62,177 nt of DNA from Lachnospiraceae bacterium (GTDB lineage: Bacteria; Bacillota; Clostridia; Lachnospirales; Lachnospiraceae). Location of the stretch: contig JAFRIW010000048.1 of NCBI GenBank assembly GCA_017432565.1, positions 1 through 62,177 on the forward strand, read 5' to 3'. Made by a program: the position numbers and the translations under genes. The notes under the pieces were generated by a model that saw only the letters and a list, made by a program, of their open reading frames with translations, made no database searches and was not told where the DNA came from. Within the stretch, counting starts at the first letter, position 1, and each line of letters opens with the position of its first letter. Shown piece by piece: positions 7,039 to 15,064 of this stretch.

Positions 7039-7758
7039 ATGAGTGAATTCACCAGAAAATTTTACCAGGATTTCATACAGGACAATCGCTGGCATTTTAT
7101 TACGGACGGTCTGAAGATCACACTGCTGGTAACGCTGCTGGCGCTGCTGATCGGTACATTGATCGGCATTGTCGTGGGTATTGTGCGGTGCGCCCATGAC
7201 CAGCAGACGAAAAACGAGCTGCGGGGTGTAAAGGGGTCGATTCTGAAGGCGCTGAATCTGATCTGCAAGGTCTACGTCACGATCATCCGCGGCACGCCGG
7301 CACTGGTACAGCTGCTGATCATGTACTTTGTTATCTTGGTGACGGCAAGATCCAAAGTCTTTGTGGCGGTGCTGACTTTCGGCATCAACTCCGGCGCGTA
7401 TGTGGCGGAGATTTTCCGCGGCGGCATCATGTCCATAGACAAGGGACAGATGGAAGCCGGCAGATCGCTTGGCCTCTCCTATGTACAGACGATGTACAAG
7501 ATCATCCTGCCGCAGGCGTTCAAAGCTGTCCTGCCTTCCCTCGTCAATGAGTTTATTTCCCTTCTGAAGGAGACCTCTATTTGCGGTTACATCGGACTGA
7601 ACGAACTGACCCGCGGCGGCGACATCATCCGCGGAACGACCTTCGACGCCATGCTCCCGCTGTTCACCGTCGCCATTATCTACCTTACACTGGTCCTGCT
7701 GATTCAGGGAGTGGCCGGCAGGGTCGAGAAGCGGCTGCGCAAGAGTGATGTACGATAA
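7039..7758 (+). CDS. Amino acid ABC transporter permease
   Basis: The 239-residue protein begins with a polar stretch and a first membrane segment ([21 protein letters not shown]). It carries [16 protein letters not shown] and the EAA loop [21 protein letters not shown] that docks with the ATPase. It belongs to the HisMQ/GlnP permease family for polar amino acids. A single permease suggests a homodimeric channel. The start is ATG 7039 after GAGGGAAACAGG. Confidence 0.92.
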   Translation: MSEFTRKFYQDFIQDNRWHFITDGLKITLLVTLLALLIGTLIGIVVGIVRCAHDQQTKNELRGVKGSILKALNLICKVYVTIIRGTPALVQLLIMYFVILVTARSKVFVAVLTFGINSGAYVAEIFRGGIMSIDKGQMEAGRSLGLSYVQTMYKIILPQAFKAVLPSLVNEFISLLKETSICGYIGLNELTRGGDIIRGTTFDAMLPLFTVAIIYLTLVLLIQGVAGRVEKRLRKSDVR

Positions 7759-7774
7759 GGAGGGGGTGAAGCAT

Positions 7775-8497
7775 ATGATTTCAGTTAGAGATCTGCACAA
7801 GAGCTTTGGCGACAACGAGGTGCTTCGCGGCATCAATTATGAGATCGACAAGGGCGAAAAAATCGTCATCATCGGTGCGTCCGGTTCCGGAAAATCCACT
7901 TTTCTGCGGTGCCTGAACCTTCTGGAGACGCCGACTTCCGGCAGCATTTTTGTGGAAGGCGAGGAGATTACGGCCCCCGGTGCGGATGTCAATCGCATCC
8001 GGCAGAAGATGGGCATGGTCTTCCAGCACTTCAATCTTTTTGCCAATCTGTCCATCATGGACAATATCACGCTGGCACCGGTCATGCTGGGGCTGCAGTC
8101 GAAAGAGGAAGCGAAAGAGAATGCCCTGCGCCTTCTGCAGCGCGTTGGTCTCACGGAGAAAGCAGACGCCTACCCGGCGCAGCTTTCGGGCGGTCAGAAA
8201 CAGAGAATCGCGATCGTGCGTTCCCTGGCCATGAACCCGGAGGTGATGCTTTTTGACGAGCCGACTTCGGCACTGGATCCGGAGATGGTCGGAGAGGTTC
8301 TGGAAGTCATGCGCGAGCTCGCGGACAGCGGCATGACCATGGTCGTGGTGACACACGAGATGGGCTTCGCGCGGGAAGTGGCCAGCAAGGTTCTTTTCGT
8401 CGATGAAGGTATTATCAAGGAAGAGAACACACCGCAGGAATTCTTCGCAAATCCGAAGGACGCAAGACTTCAGGAATTCCTGTCCAAGGTTCTGTAA
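7775..8497 (+). CDS. Amino acid ABC transporter ATP-binding protein
   Basis: The 240-residue ATPase is of the GlnQ/HisP type: Walker [11 protein letters not shown]-loop [11 protein letters not shown], signature [15 protein letters not shown], Walker [15 protein letters not shown] and switch histidine in [13 protein letters not shown] 7775, ten codons inside the longest frame, is chosen because AAGGAGGGGG ends nine bases before it and [12 protein letters not shown] is the usual start of the family. It completes the three-gene transporter. Confidence 0.93.
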   Translation: MISVRDLHKSFGDNEVLRGINYEIDKGEKIVIIGASGSGKSTFLRCLNLLETPTSGSIFVEGEEITAPGADVNRIRQKMGMVFQHFNLFANLSIMDNITLAPVMLGLQSKEEAKENALRLLQRVGLTEKADAYPAQLSGGQKQRIAIVRSLAMNPEVMLFDEPTSALDPEMVGEVLEVMRELADSGMTMVVVTHEMGFAREVASKVLFVDEGIIKEENTPQEFFANPKDARLQEFLSKVL

Positions 8498-8532
8498 ATA
8501 CAAGGTTTTTCCAGATGCAAGGAGGCTTCGAA

Positions 8533-9600
8533 GTGAGCTGGGAGGAAAAGGTCCGGCGCGTTGTGCCTTATGTGGCGGGCGAGCAGCCGAAGGAACGCGA
8601 TATCATCAAACTGAACACGAATGAGAACCCGTATCCGCCGTCTCCGCAGGTTCTGCAGGCGGCGCGGGAGCTGGAAGCGCAGTACGACCGGCTCCGCCTG
8701 TATCCGGATATGGATGCGGCGCCCCTGGCCGATGCGATCGCGGAGCGGTACGGTGTCAGCCCGGAGCAGGTTTTTGTCGGCGTGGGATCGGATGACGTGC
8801 TTGCGATGTGCTTTCTGACCTTCTTCACCTCCGGCGGAAAGCTTCTTTTCCCGGATATTTCCTATTCCTTCTATCCGGTCTGGGCGCAGCTGTTCGGAAT
8901 TCCTTACGAAGAGGTTCCGCTCGACGGGGATTTCAGGATCCGCACGGAGGACTATCTGGGCAGAGGAGAGCTCGCCGGCATTATTTTCCCCAACCCCAAT
9001 GCACCGACTTCGCTCTTCAAGCCGGTCAGTGAAATCGAGCAGATCGCTGCGGGCAACCCGGACTGCGTCGTCATCGTCGATGAGGCCTATGTGGATTTTG
9101 CCCCGGAGAGCGCGCTGCCGCTTCTGGCAAAATATGACAATCTGCTGGTTGTCCAGACCTTCAGCAAATCCCGCACCATGGCGGGGCTCCGGATCGGCTA
9201 TGCCATCGGAAGTCCGAAGATGATCGGATACCTGAAGGATGTGAAGTTCTCCTTTAATTCTTATACGATGAATTATCCTTCCATTGTGCTGGGAACGGCA
9301 CAGATCCGGGACAATACATATTTTGCCGAAACTTGTGATAGAATAGTAAAAACACGTGAGTGGTTCTGCGGAGAACTCAGGCGTCTCGGATTTGATTTTC
9401 CCGAACCTTCCGCGAATTTTGTCTTCGCGAGGCATCCCGGGATGAGTGGTGAGGAAATCTTTAAGAAGCTGCGGGAGAGAAAAATCCTGGTGCGGCGCTG
9501 GAGCCGTCCGCGGATCGGAGAATATCTCCGGATCACGATCGGAACGGATGAACAGATGAGAGCAGTTGTGCAGGCTCTGGAACAGATCCTGCCGGTATAG
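8533..9600 (+). CDS. hisC: Histidinol-phosphate aminotransferase-like enzyme
   Basis: This is a PLP-dependent aminotransferase of fold type I, 355 residues. It carries IKLNTNENPYPPSP near the start, FPNPNAPTS, VIVDEAYVDF and the PLP lysine in TFSKSRTMAGLRIGYAIG. The family makes histidinol phosphate in histidine synthesis, and some members act on aromatic amino acids. No other his genes are nearby. It follows the amino acid transporter by 35 bases and is probably co-transcribed, which may hint at a related substrate. GTG 8533 is chosen because AAGGAGG ends seven bases before it; ATG 8515 has no ribosome site. Confidence 0.85.
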   Translation: MSWEEKVRRVVPYVAGEQPKERDIIKLNTNENPYPPSPQVLQAARELEAQYDRLRLYPDMDAAPLADAIAERYGVSPEQVFVGVGSDDVLAMCFLTFFTSGGKLLFPDISYSFYPVWAQLFGIPYEEVPLDGDFRIRTEDYLGRGELAGIIFPNPNAPTSLFKPVSEIEQIAAGNPDCVVIVDEAYVDFAPESALPLLAKYDNLLVVQTFSKSRTMAGLRIGYAIGSPKMIGYLKDVKFSFNSYTMNYPSIVLGTAQIRDNTYFAETCDRIVKTREWFCGELRRLGFDFPEPSANFVFARHPGMSGEEIFKKLRERKILVRRWSRPRIGEYLRITIGTDEQMRAVVQALEQILPV

Positions 9601-9620
9601 AAAACAGCGGAGCAGATTTT

Positions 9621-10115
9621 ATGTTAAGAAAGTACCTTTATATTTTTCTGATTTCGATGATTCCTCTGATTGAGCTGCGCGGTGCCATTCCGGCCGCGCA
9701 GGCTTTTCATGAGCTGGACAATTCCTTCAGCATGCCGATGGCCTATGTAATCTCAGTGGTCGGAAACATGCTGCCGGTCCCGGTTATCTTTTTCTTCGCG
9801 AGAAAGGTTCTGGAGTGGGGCGCGGACAAGCCGGTGATCGGCGGGTTTTTCCGGTTCTGTCTGGAGAAAGGAAATAAGGGCGGCGAGAAGCTGAAGAGCA
9901 AAGCAGGCCGCGGACTGTACATAGCCCTTCTTTTATTTGTGGGCATTCCGCTCCCCGGAACCGGCGCGTGGACTGGCACACTGGCCGCGTCGATCCTGGA
10001 TATGGATTTCAAGAAGAGCACAGTTGCTGTCATGGGAGGCGTTCTTCTTGCCGGCGTCATCATGGCGACCGTCAGTCTCCTGGTGGCCGGCGGAATCGGA
10101 GCAATCGGCGGCTGA
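9621..10115 (+). CDS. Small multidrug-export-type membrane protein
   Basis: The protein is 164 residues with about four membrane segments. It opens with YLYIFLISMIPLIELRGAIPAA and includes FVGIPLPGTGAWTG, both hallmarks of the Sm_multidrug_ex family (COG2426). Despite the family name, the transport role is not established. The symmetric IELRGAIP and GIPLPGTG motifs suggest re-entrant loops. It starts 20 bases after hisC. The upstream site GCGGAGC is modest. Confidence 0.82.
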   Translation: MLRKYLYIFLISMIPLIELRGAIPAAQAFHELDNSFSMPMAYVISVVGNMLPVPVIFFFARKVLEWGADKPVIGGFFRFCLEKGNKGGEKLKSKAGRGLYIALLLFVGIPLPGTGAWTGTLAASILDMDFKKSTVAVMGGVLLAGVIMATVSLLVAGGIGAIGG

Positions 10116-10160
10116 CAAGCAGACTGAACCGGCTGATGTTCCACAGGAAAGGACAGAAAC

Positions 10161-12167
10161 ATGAAACACGGATTTATCAAAACCGCAGCTGCTGTTCCGC
10201 AGATCCGGACAGCGGATCCGCTTTACAACGCGGAGCAGATCATCGAGCTGATGAAAAAAGCAATGGAGCAGGGCGCCGGGATCATTGCATTCCCGGAACT
10301 GTGCATCACAGGCTACACCTGCGGAGATCTTTTCCTGCAGGACAGACTGCTCGATGAAGCCAGGGAGGCACTTGACAGGATCCGCAAGGCAACTAAACGG
10401 TCGGATGCGCTGGTCCTTGTCGGCTTTCCTCTGGAGTGGGAGGGCAAGCTTTATAATACGGCGGCTGTGTTGCAAAACGGCGAGCTGCTGTGCTTCATCC
10501 CGAAACGCTTCGTACCCAACTACGCGGAATTCTATGAACTGAGACAGTTTACGCCCGGACCGGCCGACGCGGAACTGATCAGCTATGAAGGCCGGGAAAT
10601 TCCTTTCGGAAGCCGGATCATTCTGGATGTGGACGCGATCCGGGATCTGGAAATCGCGGCGGAGATCTGCGAGGATGCCTGGGTCATGAATGCACCGGAC
10701 ATCGAACACGCTATGGCGGGCGCCAATCTCATCATCAATCTCTCCGCATCCAATGAGACGGTCGGAAAGGACGATTACCGGCGCAGCCTCTTTTCCTCGG
10801 TCAGTGCGCGGACCATTTCCGCCTATGTATATGTCTCGGCCGGAGACGGCGAGTCGACGCAGGACATCGTGTTCGGCGGCCGGATTCTGATGTATGAGAA
10901 CGGCAGCCTGATCGCACAGCGGAAGGCTTTTGACAATGCCTACGGAGAAGAGAAGCTCCTGATTACGGAATTTGATATTTCAAGACTCAACTATGAGCGG
11001 CGCAGGACGACCACCTACTTCAGTGAGCAGGAAGCGGCCAAAAAGCGGCGCAGCTCGCTGCAGAAGCTGACCGACTCCGCATCCGATCCGGGTGCGACCA
11101 TCACTTCGGACGGCTATCTGCATCTCGAGGTGCATATGGCCCGCCGCGAAACCACGCTGACCAGAAGGTATGACCCGCATCCGTTCGTGCCTTCGGACAA
11201 AACAAGACGCGATCAGCGCTGCGAGGAAATCCTGAACATTCAGGCGAGAGGTCTCGCGAAGCGCCTTGCCCACATCGGCTGCAGATACGCGGTCATCGGT
11301 GTCTCCGGCGGCCTTGATTCGACGCTTGCAATGCTGGTGACAGCGCGGGCGTTTGATCTGATCGGAATCCCGAGAGAGAACCTGATCGCGGTCACAATGC
11401 CCTGCTTCGGAACGACCGACCGGACGAAAAACAACGCACTGACGCTCTCGAAGGCACTGGGCGCAGATCTGCGCGAGGTGCCGATCACCGCGGCAGTGAT
11501 GCAACATTTTGCCGATATCGGGCAGGATCCCGACGTACACGACGTCACCTACGAGAATTCGCAGGCGAGAGAGCGCACGCAGATCCTGATGGACATTGCC
11601 AACAAAATTAACGGGATCGTCGTGGGTACGGGCGACCTGTCGGAGCTGGCGCTCGGCTGGGCCACCTACAACGGTGACCACATGTCAATGTACGGCGTCA
11701 ACGCCGGCATTCCGAAGACGCTGGTTTCCCATCTCGTGCGGTTCTTTGCGGAGACCGCAGAAGATGAACAGCTCTCGGCCTGCCTGTTTGACGTGCTGGA
11801 TACGCCGGTCTCCCCGGAACTGCTTCCGCCGACCGGAGACGGGCAGATCTCACAGAAGACGGAGGACCTGGTGGGCCCTTACGAGCTGCATGATTTCTTC
11901 CTGTACTATTTCCTGCGCTGTGGCTTTACGCCCTCCAAGGTGTACCGCATCGCGCTGCTGTCCTTTGCGGAGAGCTATGATCCTGCGACCATTCACAAGT
12001 GGCTGATGACTTTCTGCCGCCGCTTCTTTACACAGCAGTTCAAGCGGAGCTGTCTGCCGGACGGACCGAAGGTCGGTTCCGTGGCAGTCTCGCCGCGCGG
12101 CGATCTGCGGATGCCCAGCGACGCAAGCTATGCGGCGTGGATCCGTGATCTGACCGATGAGGCCTGA
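10161..12167 (+). CDS. nadE: Glutamine-dependent NAD+ synthetase
   Basis: The enzyme makes NAD+ from deamido-NAD+, ATP and glutamine. At 668 residues it has both parts. The N-terminal nitrilase-type glutaminase (about 1-290) has Glu in FPELCITGYT, Lys in KRFVPNYAEF and nucleophile Cys in AEICEDAWV. The C-terminal synthetase (about 340-660) has the P-loop VSGGLDSTLAML and GTGDLSELALGW. Length and layout match bacterial two-domain NadE. ATG 10161 follows AGGAAAGGACAG. Its neighbours are unrelated biosynthetic genes on the same strand. Confidence 0.95.
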   Translation: MKHGFIKTAAAVPQIRTADPLYNAEQIIELMKKAMEQGAGIIAFPELCITGYTCGDLFLQDRLLDEAREALDRIRKATKRSDALVLVGFPLEWEGKLYNTAAVLQNGELLCFIPKRFVPNYAEFYELRQFTPGPADAELISYEGREIPFGSRIILDVDAIRDLEIAAEICEDAWVMNAPDIEHAMAGANLIINLSASNETVGKDDYRRSLFSSVSARTISAYVYVSAGDGESTQDIVFGGRILMYENGSLIAQRKAFDNAYGEEKLLITEFDISRLNYERRRTTTYFSEQEAAKKRRSSLQKLTDSASDPGATITSDGYLHLEVHMARRETTLTRRYDPHPFVPSDKTRRDQRCEEILNIQARGLAKRLAHIGCRYAVIGVSGGLDSTLAMLVTARAFDLIGIPRENLIAVTMPCFGTTDRTKNNALTLSKALGADLREVPITAAVMQHFADIGQDPDVHDVTYENSQARERTQILMDIANKINGIVVGTGDLSELALGWATYNGDHMSMYGVNAGIPKTLVSHLVRFFAETAEDEQLSACLFDVLDTPVSPELLPPTGDGQISQKTEDLVGPYELHDFFLYYFLRCGFTPSKVYRIALLSFAESYDPATIHKWLMTFCRRFFTQQFKRSCLPDGPKVGSVAVSPRGDLRMPSDASYAAWIRDLTDEA

Positions 12168-12205
12168 CCGGGCGGCAGATCCGTGACCGGAAAAGGAGAA
12201 AAAAG

Positions 12206-13057
12206 GTGAAGCTGGAATTCACGAAAATGGAAGGCTGCGGAAACGATTATATTTATGTCAACGGTTTTACGCAGCAGGTTCCGGAGGAGAAGAAGCCGGA
12301 GCTGGTAATGAACCTTTCTGACCGTCATTTCGGCATCGGCGGGGACGGCGTGATTTTTATCAATCCGGCTCCGGACGGAATCGATTTTGAAATGGAGATG
12401 TACAACTCGGACGGCTCCCGCGGCGAGATGTGCGGGAACGGAATCCGCTGTGTTGCAAAATATGTCTCGGACCACGGGATGACCGACCGGAACGAGATCT
12501 CCGTCGTCAGCGCCGGCGCCGTGAAATATCTGACGCTGTATAAGGGCGCGGACGGACTGGTGGAAACGGTGCGGGTCAATATGGGCGCACCTGTTCTGGA
12601 AGCGGAGAAGATCCCCGTGGATTATCCGGGGGAAACCGTGATCGGGAAACGGATCAGGGTGGGCGGACACTTCTATGAGATGACCTGCGTATCCATGGGC
12701 AATCCGCATGCAGTCGTGTTTGTCAGGGATGTTGAGAATTATCCGGTGAAGGAAGTCGGGCCGCTTTTTGAGCATCACCGGCGGTTTCCGAGGCGGACCA
12801 ACACAGAGTTTGTGGAGGTGCTCGACAGAACGCATATTTCCATGCGGGTCTGGGAGCGCGGCACGGGAGAGACGCTGGCCTGCGGGACCGGCTGCTGCGC
12901 AAGTGTTGTCGCCTGTGTTCTGAACGGGCTGACAGAGGAAGAGGTTAAGGTACGGGTTCTGGGCGGCGAGCTGCTGATCCGCTGGGACCGTGAGCAGAAT
13001 GTTGTGTGGATGACCGGACCGGCCAGGACGGTTTTCGACGGAACAGCAGAGATCTGA
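12206..13057 (+). CDS. dapF: Diaminopimelate epimerase
   Basis: The enzyme converts LL- to meso-diaminopimelate for peptidoglycan and lysine. It is 283 residues and has the two catalytic cysteines in MCGNGIRCVAKY (first half) and ACGTGCCAS (second half), plus the N-terminal FTKMEGCGNDYIYV. The start is GTG 12206, seven bases or so after AAAAGGAGAA. It is followed 20 bases later by dapL, which makes its substrate. Confidence 0.95.
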   Translation: MKLEFTKMEGCGNDYIYVNGFTQQVPEEKKPELVMNLSDRHFGIGGDGVIFINPAPDGIDFEMEMYNSDGSRGEMCGNGIRCVAKYVSDHGMTDRNEISVVSAGAVKYLTLYKGADGLVETVRVNMGAPVLEAEKIPVDYPGETVIGKRIRVGGHFYEMTCVSMGNPHAVVFVRDVENYPVKEVGPLFEHHRRFPRRTNTEFVEVLDRTHISMRVWERGTGETLACGTGCCASVVACVLNGLTEEEVKVRVLGGELLIRWDREQNVVWMTGPARTVFDGTAEI

Positions 13058-13077
13058 GCGAAGAAGGAGGAGTGGCC

Positions 13078-14328
13078 ATGTTCCATGCAAATGAAAACTA
13101 TCTGAAACTGCCCGGAAGCTATCTGTTTTCGACGGTGGCGAGAAAGGTGAATGACTATTCCAGGGCACATCCGGAGGCGTCCATTATCCGCCTCGGCATC
13201 GGCGATGTGACGCAGCCTCTCTGCCCGGCCGTGATTGAAGCGCTGCATAAGGCTGTTGACGAGCAGGCGAACGGAGAGACCTTCCGCGGATATGCGCCGG
13301 ATCTCGGATACGAATTTCTGCGGCATGCAATCGCGGAGCAGGACTTTCGCGCGCGCGGGTGCGAAATAGCCGATGACGAAGTCTTTGTCTCGGACGGCGC
13401 CAAGAGCGACTCCGGCGCTATTCAGGAGATCTTCCGGCAGGATGCGCGGATCGCGGTCGGCGATCCGGTTTATCCGGTTTATGTGGACAGCAATGTCATG
13501 GCGGGACGCACCGGCACTTATGATGCGCAGACCGGACTGTGGAGCGATGTGATTTATCTGCCCTGCACGGCGGAGAATAATTTTGCGCCGCAGGTGAGCA
13601 CGCTTCTGAAGGCAGACGGCACGCCGGATCCGGAGAAGACACCGGACCTGATTTACCTGTGCTCTCCGAACAACCCGACCGGCACGGCCATGACGAAGCC
13701 GCAGCTGCAGGAATGGGTTGATTACGCCAACAAAGTCGGCGCCGTGATTATTTTTGACTCTGCCTATGAGGCATATATCTCCGAGGAGAATGTTCCGCAC
13801 TCCGTCTTCGAGTGCGAGGGTGCGAGGACCTGTGCGATTGAAATCCGATCCTTCTCCAAGAACGCCGGCTTCACCGGACTTCGTCTGGGTGCCACGATTA
13901 TTCCGAAGGATCTGAAGGATGCGGACGGCACGGCGCTGCACGGGCTCTGGGCCCGCCGGCACGGCACGAAGTACAACGGTGCGCCGTATATTGTACAGAG
14001 GGCAGGCGAAGCCTGCTACAGCGAGGAAGGCCGCGCGCAGATCAGAGAGATGGTTGCCCGCTATATGCGGAATGCATCCTTTATCCGGACCAGCCTCTCC
14101 CAGATGGGCTATGAGACTTACGGCGGCGTCAATTCGCCGTACATCTGGCTGCGGGCAAGGGACAATATGACCAGCTGGGAGTTCTTTGACTATCTTCTGG
14201 AGAAGGCCAATGTCGTCGGCACGCCGGGATCGGGCTTCGGACCGAGCGGAGAGCATTTCTTCCGGCTGACAAGCTTCGGAACCTATGAGAATTCCGTGGA
14301 AGCCATGAACCGGATCCGCGCACTCTGA
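13078..14328 (+). CDS. dapL: LL-diaminopimelate aminotransferase
   Basis: This PLP enzyme turns tetrahydrodipicolinate directly into LL-diaminopimelate, by-passing the acyl-blocked route. The 416-residue protein starts MFHANENYLKLPGSYLFSTV, typical of DapL. It carries IRLGIGDVTQPL, VFVSDGAKSD, CSPNNPTGTA and the PLP lysine in SFSKNAGFTGLRLG. ATG 13078, after AAGGAGG, is chosen over an upstream in-frame codon that lies inside dapF. Together with dapF it supplies meso-diaminopimelate, consistent with a meso-DAP cell wall. Confidence 0.94.
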   Translation: MFHANENYLKLPGSYLFSTVARKVNDYSRAHPEASIIRLGIGDVTQPLCPAVIEALHKAVDEQANGETFRGYAPDLGYEFLRHAIAEQDFRARGCEIADDEVFVSDGAKSDSGAIQEIFRQDARIAVGDPVYPVYVDSNVMAGRTGTYDAQTGLWSDVIYLPCTAENNFAPQVSTLLKADGTPDPEKTPDLIYLCSPNNPTGTAMTKPQLQEWVDYANKVGAVIIFDSAYEAYISEENVPHSVFECEGARTCAIEIRSFSKNAGFTGLRLGATIIPKDLKDADGTALHGLWARRHGTKYNGAPYIVQRAGEACYSEEGRAQIREMVARYMRNASFIRTSLSQMGYETYGGVNSPYIWLRARDNMTSWEFFDYLLEKANVVGTPGSGFGPSGEHFFRLTSFGTYENSVEAMNRIRAL

Positions 14329-14363
14329 GATGTGTGTGCGGCATCCCGATCAATAAAGATGGG

Positions 14364-14392
14364 ATGACAGGCCGGCGTTTTCGTGGTATACT
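14364..14392 (+). promoter_or_regulatory. Promoter of the SEC-C gene
   Basis: ATGACA (14364-14369), a 17-base spacer and TATACT (14387-14392), with TG one base before the -10. A CATCCC/GGGATG inverted repeat (14342-14366) overlaps its upstream edge and could be a weak terminator remnant for dapL. Confidence 0.65.
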
Positions 14393-14455
14393 TCGAAAGT
14401 CGCCTGCTTGAAGCAGATGATAGAGGAAACAGGAAGATACGGAGGTTAGAGGAAG

Positions 14456-14965
14456 ATGGGTCTGTTGGAACAGTGGCGGGCTAAGGCCTATAACGAAAAG
14501 GCAAATAAGGGCGATCTGCAGCGGCTCTGGTCGGATTATTTCAACAAGGAAAAAGAGATTTACGCGCAGCTGCTCGAAAATCCGGATGAGGAAGTAAAGG
14601 GTACCGTCAAAGAACTGGCGGAGCGCTTTGACACCAGCATCGAGTATATGGTCGGATTCCTGGACGGCATCAATGACAGCCTGAAGGAAAAGAATCCGAT
14701 TGAGGACACACTTGAAGAGGATACGGTTGTCAGCCTGGCTTTTGACAAGGAACTCCTTTACAAGAACATGGTCGCCGCGGATGCAGACTGGCTGTACGGT
14801 CTGGAGCAGTGGAAGAAGATCTTTGACGAAGAGAAACTGCACGAGCTGTATCTGGAGCAGAAGAAGTCCGGAACAGTCCGGAAGGAGACGAAGATTTATC
14901 CGAATGATCCCTGCCCCTGCGGCAGCGGCAAGAAGTATAAGAAGTGCCACGGACGCAATAAATAA
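14456..14965 (+). CDS. SEC-C zinc-motif protein
   Basis: The 169-residue protein has a charged helical body and a C-terminal SEC-C motif, [16 protein letters not shown]. This motif binds zinc and occurs at the end of SecA and in many small proteins that touch ribosomes or SecA. The N-terminal part ([20 protein letters not shown], later [21 protein letters not shown]) resembles a family of Clostridial SEC-C proteins of unknown role. It is a single-gene unit between its own promoter and a terminator. Confidence 0.85.
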   Translation: MGLLEQWRAKAYNEKANKGDLQRLWSDYFNKEKEIYAQLLENPDEEVKGTVKELAERFDTSIEYMVGFLDGINDSLKEKNPIEDTLEEDTVVSLAFDKELLYKNMVAADADWLYGLEQWKKIFDEEKLHELYLEQKKSGTVRKETKIYPNDPCPCGSGKKYKKCHGRNK

Positions 14966-15006
14966 GGCTGAGTCTTCTGAAAAAGACTTATAAAGAAGAT
15001 ATGAAA

Positions 15007-15034
15007 AGAGCGGAGAAAAATCCCCGCTCTTTTT
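15007..15034. terminator. Bidirectional terminator between convergent SEC-C and PBP genes
   Basis: AGAGCGG (15007-15013) pairs with CCGCTCT (15024-15030). T residues follow on the plus side and AAAA precedes the stem, giving a T run on the minus strand. It can end both convergent genes. Confidence 0.8.
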
Positions 15035-15064
15035 ATGTTTTATTTTACGGGCTGCGGCCGCAGA

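Noticed and set aside
9330..9350. TTGTGATAGAAT promoter-like string inside hisC
   Set aside because: It lies within the coding region with nothing downstream that needs a start there.
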